Shown here: positions 11,748 to 22,400 of the stretch, piece after piece
Numbering within the stretch: the stretch's first letter is position 1
Layout: every line of letters starts with the position of its first letter
Program-made: the position numbers and the translations under genes
Source: Thalassia testudinum
Taxonomy: Eukaryota > Streptophyta > Magnoliopsida > Alismatales > Hydrocharitaceae
Length of the DNA: 64,000 nt
Assembly: GCA_037157565.1 (NCBI GenBank)
Contig: JAZHRO010000013.1
Location: 38,320,501-38,384,500, forward strand
Direction of reading: 5' to 3'
The notes under the pieces: generated by a model
Database searches by the model: none
What the model saw: the letters and a program-made list of their open reading frames with translations, nothing else
Told to the model about the DNA's origin: nothing

Positions 11748-13179
11748 AATGGCCGATCCGTACTTGCAATCCTTGCGCGACAGTGTACTGTCAGGAGACC
11801 CTGGGGACTTTTCTTTCACAGACCAGGTGCTGCGCCTGAGGTGACGGTTGTGTGTTCCCAAAGACGAGGAGCTATTGAGAGAGCTCCTGACTGAGGCACA
11901 CGGTTCCAGATTCACTATACATCCCGGAAACACAGAGATGTACCACGACTTGAGACGCGAGTTTTGGTGGAGGGGGATGAAGCGGGATGTGGGTGAATTC
12001 GTGAAGCAGTGCTTAGTGTGCCAGCAGGTGAAAGCCGAGCATCAGAGGCTTGCAGGGCCACTACAGCCGCTTCCAGTGCCAGAGTGGAAGTGGGAGAGCA
12101 TCACCATGGACTTGGTGGTGGGTTTACCTATTACCCAGCGAGGACACAACGCAGTCTGGGTAATTGTGGATAGACTGACAAAGATGGCATGATTCTTGCC
12201 GATCCGAGTTACTTTGGGACCAGCACAGTTGGTAGAGAGGTATATCCGCGATGTCGTACGACTACACGGAGTTTCGCGGGAGATCGTATCCGATCGGGAT
12301 ACCCGCTTTACGTCCCAGTTTTGGGCTGAGTTTCAGCAAGCCTTGGGGACGTGGTTGAGATTCAGTACAGCTTACCACCCCCAGACAGACGGACAGTTTG
12401 AGCGCATGATACAGACACTTGAGGACCTTTTGCATGCCTGTGTACTGGACTGGAGGGGCTCTTGGGAGGAGCACCTGCCCCTGGCGGAGTTTGCATACAA
12501 CAACAGCTATCACTCGAGCATCGGCATGGCTCCCTACGAGGCTCTATATGGACGGAGGTGTACGGCACCCTTGAGTTGGGTTGTGGTGGGGACCAAGTGG
12601 GAGGTTGGCTCCAGGTTGATCCGGCAGAGTCAGGAGGTAGTCGAGCAGATCCACAGACGACTCCGCACTGTTAGGAGTAGGCAGAAGAGCTACGCGGATC
12701 GGAGACGTAGAGAGGTGCAGCTTGAGGTTGGGGACCACGTCTTCCTTCGTGTTTCGCCCATGAAGGGCTTGCAGCAGTTTGGGGTGAGAGGGAAGCTCGC
12801 GCCGAGGTTCGTGGGGCCCTTTGAGGTCCTGGAGCAGGTTGGACCCGTTGCTTACAGACTTGCCCTCCCTCCTCAGCTTTCTGGTGTGCACGACGTGTTC
12901 CACGTGTCCAACCTCAGGAAGTACGTTGCCGATCCCAGTCACGTCCTGAGTCACGAGAGAGTCAAGATGGGCGACGACCTGACCTACCCCAAGCGGCCAG
13001 TACAGATTCTTGACCGAGTCGTCTGCAGTTTGAGACAAAAGCAAGTACCCCTGGTGAAGGTTTTGTGGAGGAGCCAGCGGTACGAGGAGGCTACCTGGGA
13101 ACCTGAGGCGGCAATGCGGGAGCGGTACTCGGAGCTCTTCGTGGGTACGTCTTTTTGGACCGGCTTCGATCCTCTTTGA
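11748..13179 (+). pseudogene. pol part 2: integrase with C-terminal chromodomain
   Basis: The zinc-binding region ends CLVCQQVKAEHQRLAGPLQP. The D,D-35-E core is visible as TMDLVVGLP, IVSDRDTRFTSQFW, and HPQTDGQFERMIQ. The C-terminal tail FHVSNLRKYV leads into a chromodomain, PVQILDRVVCSLRQKQVPLV, then VLWRSQRYEEATWEPE with conserved aromatic positions. It ends with TGA at 13177-13179. In chromoviruses this domain is thought to steer integration to marked chromatin. Stops at 11842-11844 and 12190-12192 (both TGA in contexts that fit CGA) interrupt it. Confidence 0.9.
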
Positions 13180-13265
13180 GTTTGTTATGTTTATATATGT
13201 TGCTCTTTCCCGCACCCTAGTTAGCGCAAGTTTAGGGGACGAAACCTCCTTTGAGTTTGTTATAT
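13180..13265 (+). other. Altered polypurine-tract region before the 3' LTR
   Basis: The purine-rich AGGGGACGAAAC, usual just before the 3' LTR in this lineage, ends about 20 bases short of the LTR start. The gap is T-rich (CTTTGAGTTTGTTAT), and that same phrase also occurs at about 13174-13188, 75 bases upstream. A small duplication or gene conversion seems to have altered the tract. Confidence 0.45.
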
Positions 13266-13484
13266 TGTTAAGAACGAGACATCAGACGGGCTTTTAAGAC
13301 GTCTGGGAACTGTTCCAGACGTCTTACCAAACGTCTAGAACCCTTTCCAGATGTCTGGTAATCAATTTTTGCGGCGTACGGGGTTGCGTCTGCACGCGCA
13401 GACTACACCCGCCACTCTCGCCCCTCTTTTTCCCTCTCTCCTCCTGCAGGCACGCAGCTCTTTTCTCTCTCTCCCCACGCGGCC

Positions 13485-13492
13485 TTATAAGG
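13485..13492 (+). promoter_or_regulatory. TATA box of the family-A LTR
   Basis: TTATAAGG, conserved in the minus-strand solo LTR at 61929-61938 (CCTTATAAGG) and degenerate at about 49255. It is followed by a pyrimidine-rich leader. Confidence 0.6.
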
Positions 13493-13790
13493 ACGCCCTC
13501 GCCCTCTCCCTCACCCTTATCTCCTCCGCCTTCCTCTTCTCTTTCTCCTTGCTAGTGCGAGAGCGCGAGCGAGCGGCGGCAGCAGCGACCGCGGTGAGTG
13601 TGCGGGAGGGGGGTGTTGCGAGAAGAAGACGCTCGACCGTGAGGGCTCGAGCTTGCCAAGGTAACTAGAGCCAGCCGACAGGGGAGCAGCGGGCGTGGAG
13701 TGTCGTGGAGGGGCTGCTACAGCTCGGGCAGCAGGCGAACGGGGCGCTGCGCGGTCGTGCGTCGCGGGTGGAGAGCGAGTCGGGCTCTAA

Positions 13791-13810
13791 TTCTGGAATA
13801 TTTTCCAGAA
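13791..13810. other. Conserved dyad in the family-A LTR leader
   Basis: TTCTGGAA and its complement TTCCAGAA are separated by four bases, about 300 bases downstream of the TATA box. The same dyad is present in four other family-A LTRs (1235-1257, 34511-34533, 48948-48973, 61615-61640). It could be an RNA hairpin in the leader or a pair of TTCnnGAA heat-shock-type sites. The compensated change described in the findings favours the hairpin or dyad itself. Confidence 0.5.
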
Positions 13811-14508
13811 TCAGACGTCTGGGTTTACGACCAGACGATGGTGAAGACGTTTGGAGGATTGTCTAGACGTCTGGCAAGTAAGATATTTCTATCTTCTTCC
13901 TTTTTTGCGTGTATGGCCATGCAGCCGTCCGCCGTGCCTTCGTCTGCGATCCATCGTGCTAAGAGCAAGTGTGGGTGCGTGCAGGTTCTGCTTGGGAGGG
14001 TGCGAGGACTCGTCATCCCACGTGAATCGAACGTTTGGCCGTAGTGCCAGATGACGGAGAGGACTTTCAGACGTCCTGGGTGACAATCGAACGTTTGGGA
14101 ACCGGGGTCAGACGTTCCAGCAGGCTTCTGGACGTCTGAAGGACTACATAGAGCAAAGGTACAATCTAACCCACCTTTTAAGATGTCTGAAAGAGGTTCC
14201 AGACGTCTGATTTTGGACAGTTTCGTCGTTTTCGACCCGTTTAGGGCCCGCTCGGAGTCTGTTTTCCGTGTTTCGAGTTGCGTTCTTTCCAGAATAAAAT
14301 CCTCTACCCGTTTACAGTAATTGTATACCGTTCTGAGAAACTCCTTGTGTTTGATCCTTGTGTTAATACTCCGTACCATTGCTGTCTTGGGGGTTGTGGA
14401 GGCACGCGAGATTGCCGACCACGCCCCCAGTACTCCCGTTGTAGCTGGTAGAGTGACTTTTAATTTATTTAGCATAATTTGTTACAATTGTAGAAAAATT
14501 AATAGAGT

Positions 14509-14660
14509 CTAGGGTATTGCATGAACCCTAGGACTGAGAAACTAGATTGAATGATAGATCCTAGGGTATTGCATGAATCCTAGGACTGGAAAACTAGATT
14601 GAATGATAGATCCTAGGGTACGGCATGAATCCTAGGACTGGAAAACTAGTGGAATATATA
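14509..14660 (+). repeat. Three tandem 52-bp units in the family-A LTR
   Basis: AGGGTATTGC or its close variant starts at 14511, 14563 and 14615, a strict 52-base period. Each unit contains one or two CCTAGG palindromes. The same triple appears on the minus strand at about 48185-48325 and 60795-60930. The 776-5142 copy has only about one unit. Confidence 0.75.
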
Positions 14661-15978
14661 TATTGCAGTTTTGGAAAAGTGGAAAGGAAATAATAGCTGC
14701 CTGTAAATTAATAGCTGCCTGTTATGAATGAATAAATATTATTAAGAATATGAGTTGTATGAACGTAAGACTGGAATAGTGAAACCTACAATGGCCAAAC
14801 AAAAAGAATGCGATCCCTACGGGGAATTAGGAGTAGAACTCCTGGAAAGAGAATAGAATGGAACTGAGAAAGTGAAACGTGGAAGTGTGTTGTCTCTTAG
14901 GTATGTGGTACCAAAGAGAGCACACATTACTTCTTAGTGTAGACGGGAGCTTGCCGCCCTCAGGTTGAGACCGGGGTGGGTTTGGCCACTGTACACCGAC
15001 TTGCTGGCCCTCGTGTACGCAGTGCCGAGGAGAGCTATTAATGTAGGGAGAGCACTAGCTACCCCACGGGTCCCAGGGTTCTGCTAGCCTCCCACACCGA
15101 CTTGTTAGGCCCACTGGGCAAACCAGGGTAGTCAGGCGAGGGTGCGTGGACTGTGGAGGGGTTGGACCCCTGTTACTAAGAGGGCTCTGCGCTATATTGG
15201 TTCCGTGCTGTGTTTTGAGCGCACCCGTTAACGGAAACGACTGACCGCGTGTCAGTGCGGGGTAGCTACCCGTGCGCTTACCGCGCGTGCCGTAGTCACC
15301 GTTGTGTCTGTCAGCGACCTTGGGGTGGTTGACTGGGGGTAGGACCACCACGGGGGACTCTCACAGCCAAGGGAGCACCACATGTTACTTCTACTTTTCG
15401 GAAAAGACTGCAATCAAGATCGTTCCCACGAGGAACATTCGAGATCAAGTGAAGGATCTGAGAAATAAATAAATCATGAAATAATAGAAAGACGTAATTA
15501 AAGAAAGTAAAAATATAACAGTTACTATACACTCTGCTGTTTCTTTAGCTTTTGGCTACCACTTTACTCAGCGTTTCACTGACGTGTTACACTCGTTACT
15601 TTTCAGGACCAGGTGTTGAGCAGCAAGGGTCAGCGGCTGCAGAGGACGCTGAGCCTAGTAGGGTCCAGTAGAGTTACCCGCAGTTCTTTTTTGTACTTTT
15701 CTTCTACTGTAGTGAGTAGTTTCCCTGTTACTCCTTGTACTTCTTTATTGTAAGCTTCATGTTATGTACATATTTGTTGTTCTACTGTTGTGGTGGTGTA
15801 TACTGTAGTAGTTCATTTTCATACTGCTGTATTTTGTTACTGCTAGTTATATTCATGCTGAATGTGGTTTATTTTACTGCTCTTTTGGTTACTTCCTCGT
15901 TGGACGACTAGGTCTTGGGATTAGTCGAGTCGGTCCGATTCTCGTGTCTTGTAGGGACTCGGGGATCGGGTCGTTACA

Positions 15979-18850
15979 GATCCCAACTCGGCAAAAATGA
16001 TAGGTCATACCCTCCTCCATCGATTAAGATTCTAGCACCATCGGTCAGCAAGAACACCACCCCGTACCACACCGAAGCAAACACCACGAGCCTACCCGTT
16101 GGGATGCTTCGACGAGCACCATCCTTGCTGCATCGCAACTACAAGCAACGGCAACCCATCAACAGGTGCCCTACCACCGAGTTGCTGATGCACCTGCAGA
16201 AACCCTCCCCAAGCAGCAAGGCACGACAAGGGAGAGCAACGTCAAACAACAAGCACGACACGATAATGCAATGAAATGACATCAAATAGTGAGATCATAG
16301 TCAAGATCAAAGGAAAAAAAATAGAAAGGTTGGGAGAGAAGGGGCAAAAGAGGAAGAGAGCAAGAGAAGGGAGCATGGGCGAGGCAATGGTCAAGAGGCG
16401 ACCGATCGGAACCCTACACGCAGGGGGATTAGGTCTTCTCTGGAGAGGTTCAGCCAGATTCAAAGCAAATTTAAATTATGATTAAGCAATGATTCAAGAT
16501 AGATTTATATGATGGCTCATGATTCGATAATGATTTTTGTATTCTTCCCTCGACGATTAAATGATCCATTGCCATCAATACGATCATCATCCCAATTTTG
16601 AATCGAAACGAAAGAAAATAGATAACCTCGACAAACCAAAAAAGCTGGTTGGTGAACAATCAAATGATAATAAATAGGGCAGCGTACAACGGTCCCGCTT
16701 ATGACCTTACGGTCTGTTCGTGTTCTCCCCGTTCAACGCAGAGCTCCTGTGTAAAAGCGTAGACTCCATTATCATTTTTCCCGAAATGCCCTCCATCTCC
16801 TCCACACAAAAGAAATTCCCCCCACGCAAACGTCATCGGGGAGAAAAGTATGACATGATCGAAATATTTTTAGAAAATTTGATTTCTCACCCGGCACCTA
16901 TTTGCGTCGGATCGAAGAGATTACTTCATCCTTCGTGTAGAATAAATTTAACTTGTTTGGACTTTTAAATATCCAAATCTTCTTATTTTATTAATTTTTA
17001 ATGTTAATGTCTATTTATTTTATCATTTTATTTCGCTTATTTTTTATTTTTTTACTTATCTAACAAACCAATTCACTGGATCGAATATCACTTAAGGGAT
17101 TGATATTCTAGTTGTTTTATTTTTTTACGTAGGCGTCCCTAAAATTATTTTTACAATCTCACACATGCCTAATTTCTTTATATATACATAGTTATCCTTA
17201 GAAATATTATCGTATATCATCGACGATCATCTTTATCAAAGTGATTAAATTTGATAAGAAAGAAATGATCTTTTGCGTTGAAGTTCTCATAGATCTATTT
17301 TTCTTCTCATTCCTCCTCTTACACAATAGTCCCTTTCTTTCTTTTACTCGTACTCTAACAATCCTTTTTTTTATTTTTTCTTTCGTTCCATTGCACAATG
17401 ACATCTCTTGCATTTTTTAAGCTTAAACCATTCTTTTCTCCTTTCGAGCTTAAGCTTCGACAGAAGTTCACGTCTCTTGAATTTTCAAAATCAACGGAAT
17501 ACGACCTCGCGGTTCTCAAACGCAAAGTGGTCCTGCCTTTAAAATCAACTCCTTTAAACTAGATGGAATATTTCCCAATACCGTACATGCTTTAAAAAAG
17601 AGTAACCATCGAGAGTCTCCAACAAATAGTAAGAAATCAAGAGTTAATTTGTATAATTACAAATAATTCTAGGAGTATGCACGTAAAGAACTAATAGAAA
17701 ATGAAGAGGACATCTCCACCCACGAACACGTAATTAGAATGCGGAACCATTTTTTTTGAGCCTGCAGCTGCTTGCACCCTTACTTTCCTCCCTAACTAAT
17801 GCTTAGGGGCTAAATAATGTTGGGGCTGTTTGCATGGCTCCGATCGCAATACTTGGTGTTTGAAATGGGTGAACACTTAGACTTCATTTCATAAATGGAA
17901 TAAATTTATGAAATAAATAAAGAAATAAGAAATGTGTGGAATAATGGTGAAATAAATGAGTTAATTTGCTTAGATATTTTTATATATTAAAATTATTTTA
18001 TAGAGATAAAAAAATAATTTTATCTCAAATTAAATTTACTTAATCTAATATAAGTAAAAGTTGGATTAAGTAGTGGATTACATATTTAATTCAATGTAAA
18101 ATCACTTAACCTATTACCCAAACATCTCCTTAACAACTCAGAGTTTTGTATATCTATTTTGGATACCTACTCACAAACCCTTGCCCCTAGTAAAAATTGG
18201 AGGTGAAGGAGGGGATCTATGAGAGGGTGCACTAAATAAGTATACAAACCTGTATACATTTATCAGCATCTTTTGAAATGTAGTGGTCCGTAAGTTTTGT
18301 AATTTTTTACTTGTTGAACATAATTTGTAACTTTTACTTTAAATTAAAACTCATTGCAACCTTTGAAGTTTATAATTACATTTTCAAAAACTCACCCAAG
18401 ATTATTTTTCTCAGTTGTAACATTTCGAAGTGTCTTGTGAGCTACATTTTATCCCAAACACACTGTCTCATCCAAATCTCAAACCATAGTGGTGGGTGCA
18501 TTTAGGGCTAAGTGGTGAGTTAGATGCGACGGGTGAGAAGTGAAAACTAACATAAAAGAAGCAAATAGTTGATGCAACGAAGTAAAATAAATGATGCATT
18601 AGATGCCACTAAGGATCGAAATTACAAAAAAAAAACTTACGATACCAATTATAGCAATAGCAATCACAAATTTTTTAGATTGGAACTCACAAGGAGCTTT
18701 CGGTTGGGAGAATAATCAAGGGGATAAAAAATATACGTAAAAGAAATTAAATAGGTATCATGAGTATTTATTTCACATGAGATATTCATTAGAAGGAATA
18801 AAATCGTGAAATAAACGATCGATACACGGTAAAAGTAAATTCAGATGAAA
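15979..18850. other. Intergenic stretch, no recognised gene
   Basis: After the LTR the sequence turns moderately GC-rich and then strongly AT-rich. No frame shows a domain I recognise; the 119-codon frame at 15915-16274 starts inside the LTR and has no recognisable motif. One possible MITE (17819-18135) is listed separately. Confidence 0.5.
17819..18135. mobile_element. Possible MITE (terminal inverted repeats only)
   Basis: TGTTGGGGCTGTTTG at the left and the complement of TGTTAAGGAGATGTTTG at the right can be paired with a two-base gap. The roughly 300-base interior is AT-rich and non-coding. Size and layout fit a non-autonomous DNA transposon, but the repeats are imperfect and no target duplication is clear. 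Confidence 0.25.
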
Positions 18851-19480
18851 TTAATCGGGGAATTCGCGAATTTGAGGGGAGTGTGAAATCTGTGAAAGTA
18901 GGAATTAACTCTCCAACTCCCACATTTAACCTTCGAATCGGGCTCGCGCGCACACATACGCATCCCTCTAATCTCCTCACACGCGCGCGCGCGTTTCCGT
19001 CATTCGACCATACCTCTAATCTCCTCACCCTAATAATGTCGATTATCCTAACCACCATGATTACACCCCTTTACTAATCCAAAACCCCCTCCCTTACCCT
19101 CCATTGCAGAGAGGCGGGTATTCCCCTAATGCCAAACCCATGCAGAACAGTACCACCAACGACAGCTACCCCACAGTGCTGCAGGGAGAGAGCCAGAAGG
19201 CTACAGAGCGAAAACAAAACAGAGAGAGAGAGAGTATGGCCAAGTGGGCCCCACAACCCCAACGCAAAAAACCACAGTCACGTCCCTGTCGCCACCTCCA
19301 TCCTCCTGCACCTCCTGCACCACCCCCCACCATCCCCACCGCTCTCCTTCCTCCTCTCCATTCTCCCCATGTCCACGCCACTGCCCATTTGGGTAATCTC
19401 CATTCCACCCCCCCCGCAGCCTCGTCTACAAATGTGGCAACTCCACCTCTAGTTTCCCCGCTCCCCACTCCGAGTAGAAG
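18851..19480 (+). promoter_or_regulatory. Upstream region and 5' UTR of the ERECTA-like gene
   Basis: Contains an alternating ACACGCGCGCGCGCG tract near 18979-18993, flanked by a repeated CTCTAATCTCCTCAC phrase (about 18966 and 19014). A long C- and CT-rich leader then runs up to the ATG. No clear TATA box was found. Start of transcription is not determined. Confidence 0.35.
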
Positions 19481-22400
19481 ATGGGTGGCGTCGCCGGAGC
19501 TCTCCCTGTGTTCCTCCTTATGCTTCTGTACTCGTCTTCTCAGCAGACGCGAGCGTCTCCTTTAAACGAACGTGCGTGCTGTTGTTGCATGGGCTCAGCC
19601 ATATTATATTCCCATCCCAGTGTTCTTTCGAAGCTCCAGTGTTTTTGGGCTCTTCCCATTTTTTTATTACTCCCTCTCTCTGTTCTCGCCATTAGTTTAT
19701 TGCTGTTGTAACGTGGATGTGGATGTCCCCATGACAGGGAGGGCTCTGGTCTCCCTCAAGGCCTCGTTCGGTAACGTGCCTAACGAGCTGCTCGACTGGA
19801 GGAATGGCAGCGTGGAGGAGGAGCACGAGCACTGTGGATGGATGGGGGTCCTCTGCGACAACGTCACCTTCTCTGTAGTGTCGCTGTAATGGCTTCTACC
19901 TCTCTGCTTCTCCTTTGTCCCCGCGTATTTTTGCTGGAAGTGAACGACCCGTTTACGGGTTCTTGCTCGTGGTGTCCAGGAACCTCTCAAATTTGCATCT
20001 TGGTGGGGAGATCTCGCCTTCCATCGGGAACCTCAACAGCCTCCAGTTCGTGTAAGCACGTGGTTTCCAAGCCTTTGTTGCGTTCCTTTTTTTTTCTCTC
20101 TCTCGTGTGTGTGTTAGTTGGTGTCATGTGAGGTTGATGGTCTTGCATGGTTGCAGGGATTTGAAGGGGAACAAGCTCACTGGTCAGATCCCAGAGGAGA
20201 TTGGAGAATGCGCCGCTCTAAGAACCCTGTAATGATTACTCTCAAGATCTCTCCTTTCTGTTTGTCCTCTTTGTTATTTTTAATGAATCCTATTTCGCTT
20301 CTTTTTTTTTTTTTTTTTAATTTCATCAAAATTTTGTTTGTTAATGGTGACCCCGAAATGCTTCATCAGGGATTTGTCTCTGAATGCTCTCTATGGAGAC
20401 ATACCATTCTCTCTGTCAAAGCTAAAGCTGCTTGAGGACTTGTAAGTGTTCTCCATTTATCGAGTTGTCACCGGGAAGTGCCGGAAGATTTAAGCTTTGG
20501 TTCCACTTCGATGGTTGGTTGCAGGATCTTGAAGAACAACCAGCTAACAGGGCCTATCCCCTCCACTTTGTCGCAGATTCCCAATCTCAAGACCCTGTAA
20601 GATTTTGAAACACATTACTATTTTAGCTTCACAGTTAGGTGAATTCTGCACCATAGCCCTGTGTGTTCCTGGGTCATGCCGGTGCCTTTCGTTGCCAGCG
20701 ATTTAGCGATGAATCAGCTCACCGGTGAGATACCACGGTTGATCTACTGGAATGAAGTCTTGCAGTATCTGTGAGTAGTGGTGTTTTTCTTTCTTTCTTT
20801 TTTTTTTAAGTTGCCAAGAATTCCACGACAAATGATTCTATTTTTGAGTTGTTTGCTTTTGGTTCCCCAGTGGATTGCGCGGTAATTCGCTTACCGGAAC
20901 ATTGTTACCGGACATGTGCCAATTGACTGGCCTTTGGTACTTGTGAGTATCTTTATTCTGCTTCCCCACTCCTCTTTTCGTTCTTCAAATCAAAAGGTAT
21001 AATTTGCTTGCGGGTTTGACCCTCTTAGAAACCCGTCATTGCAGCGACATCCGTGGGAACAACATAAGTGGCACCATTCCTGATAGTATTGGCAACTGCA
21101 CAAGCTTCGATATACTGTATGTTGAACGATAACAAATTTCCTTCTGGGATATCGACGCCTTGTTCGAATGGAAAGGCGGTGGATAACTCTGCCTATGAAA
21201 CTTTCCGGTCTGCAGGGATATCTCGTACAACCAAATCGCAGGGGAGATCCCTTACAACATCGGATACCTGCAAGTTGCCACTCTGTATGACCTCATAAGT
21301 TGTTTCTATTCTCTTTATTGTTTTTGTATATCGAGAATACTGTACTTAGACACATACTTGTATATGTCAGATCACTACAAGGAAATAGGCTCACAGGAAA
21401 GATTCCAGAAGTAGTTGGCCTTATGCAAGCTCTAGCAGTTCTGTAAGTATCGCGTGGGCCATTACAGTTGTTCTTTTATAGCTGATCCAATTACTTACAC
21501 AGCCTCCATTTTTCCCCCCTTAATTACTCTGTTGGAATCAAATATCATAATTCTTTACTTGTCCAGGGACTTGAGTGAAAATGAGCTTGTTGGACCTATT
21601 CCACCAATTCTAGGGAACTTATCGTATACTGGCAAGCTGTATGTATGAACTATTATAATTTCTCCGAAATATTTCAGAGTTAGTTCGTGATCATATAATG
21701 TTCGCTATTTTTGCAGGTATCTTCACGGCAACATGCTCACTGGACCGATACCCCCGGAGCTTGGGAACATGTCAAAGCTTAGCTATCTGTGAGACGTCTT
21801 TCTGACACCCTTTTCTGTCTCGCCAATTTTTCGTGGTTGTGACTTTTATAAGCATTGCAGGCAGCTAAATGATAACCAGCTCACGGGACCTATTCCGCCT
21901 GAGCTTGGAAAACTCGAGGAACTCTTTGAGCTGTATGTTTTTTCACTCTCTTGTGAACTTACCTCACTTTGCATATTGTTTGGTTTGCATCTCTTGACAC
22001 TTTTTGATTTGTCTCTGCTAGGAATCTCGCAAACAATAAACTGGAAGGTCCCATTCCTCACAATATCAGCTCGTGCACGGCGTTGAACCAATTGTGAGAT
22101 TTTGTTTCTATGTTGGCATGATTGGGTCTTGTTCATGTGCTTCCTGATCTTAAAACTTCATGTTCTTTTGCAGTAATGTTTTTGGCAACCGCTTGAATGG
22201 CTCAATCCCATTGGATTTCAAGAAGTTGGAAAGCTTGACGTACTTGTAAGTGTTGTCGAATGTCTAAGATTGTTTCATAAATGTATCATGGTTGATGCTT
22301 GTTCGTGGTGGTGCTACAAACGTGTGTGGTATCAACTATGGTATTGTGCAAGGGCATCTGTTTCCATATACTTGGTAATTCGCATCTCCATTACATCCAT

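Larger units (their letters stand above)
7408..15978 (+). mobile_element. Decayed Tekay-type chromovirus (Ty3/gypsy LTR retrotransposon)
   Basis: Order on +: truncated 5' LTR (7408-8273), PBS, gag with zinc knuckle, protease, RT, RNase H, integrase, chromodomain, then a full 3' LTR (13266-15978). This order and the C-terminal chromodomain place it with plant chromoviruses, and the long LTR and RT/RNase H wording fit the Tekay/Del lineage. The 5' LTR lacks its first 1.8 kb, so no target duplication can be matched. At least eight in-frame stops, several frameshifts and a changed protease motif make it non-autonomous. Confidence 0.9.
13266..15978 (+). repeat. 3' LTR of the Tekay element (family A)
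   Basis: 2713 bp from TGTTAAGAAC to GGGTCGTTACA. It contains CAGACGTC-type words on both sides of a TATA box, a GC-rich leader, a dyad at 13791-13810, three 52-bp tandem units at 14511 onward, and the diverged GTACGC/GCTAGC modules seen in all family-A LTRs. It is followed directly by host DNA (GATCC at 15979). Confidence 0.88.

Noticed and set aside
12544..13215. 223-codon minus-strand frame
   Set aside because: Antisense shadow of the Tekay integrase and chromodomain.
13791..13810. Heat-shock element as the sole explanation of the dyad
   Set aside because: Two copies (1235, 34511) have TACnnGAA-type arms that break the heat-shock consensus while pairing is kept, so a structural role is at least as likely.
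19572..19889. Alternative first exon of the ERECTA-like gene beginning near 19572
   Set aside because: The start at 19481 gives a signal peptide and, with GT at 19572 and AG at 19736-19737, the right phase; reading straight through adds a stretch unlike any family member.
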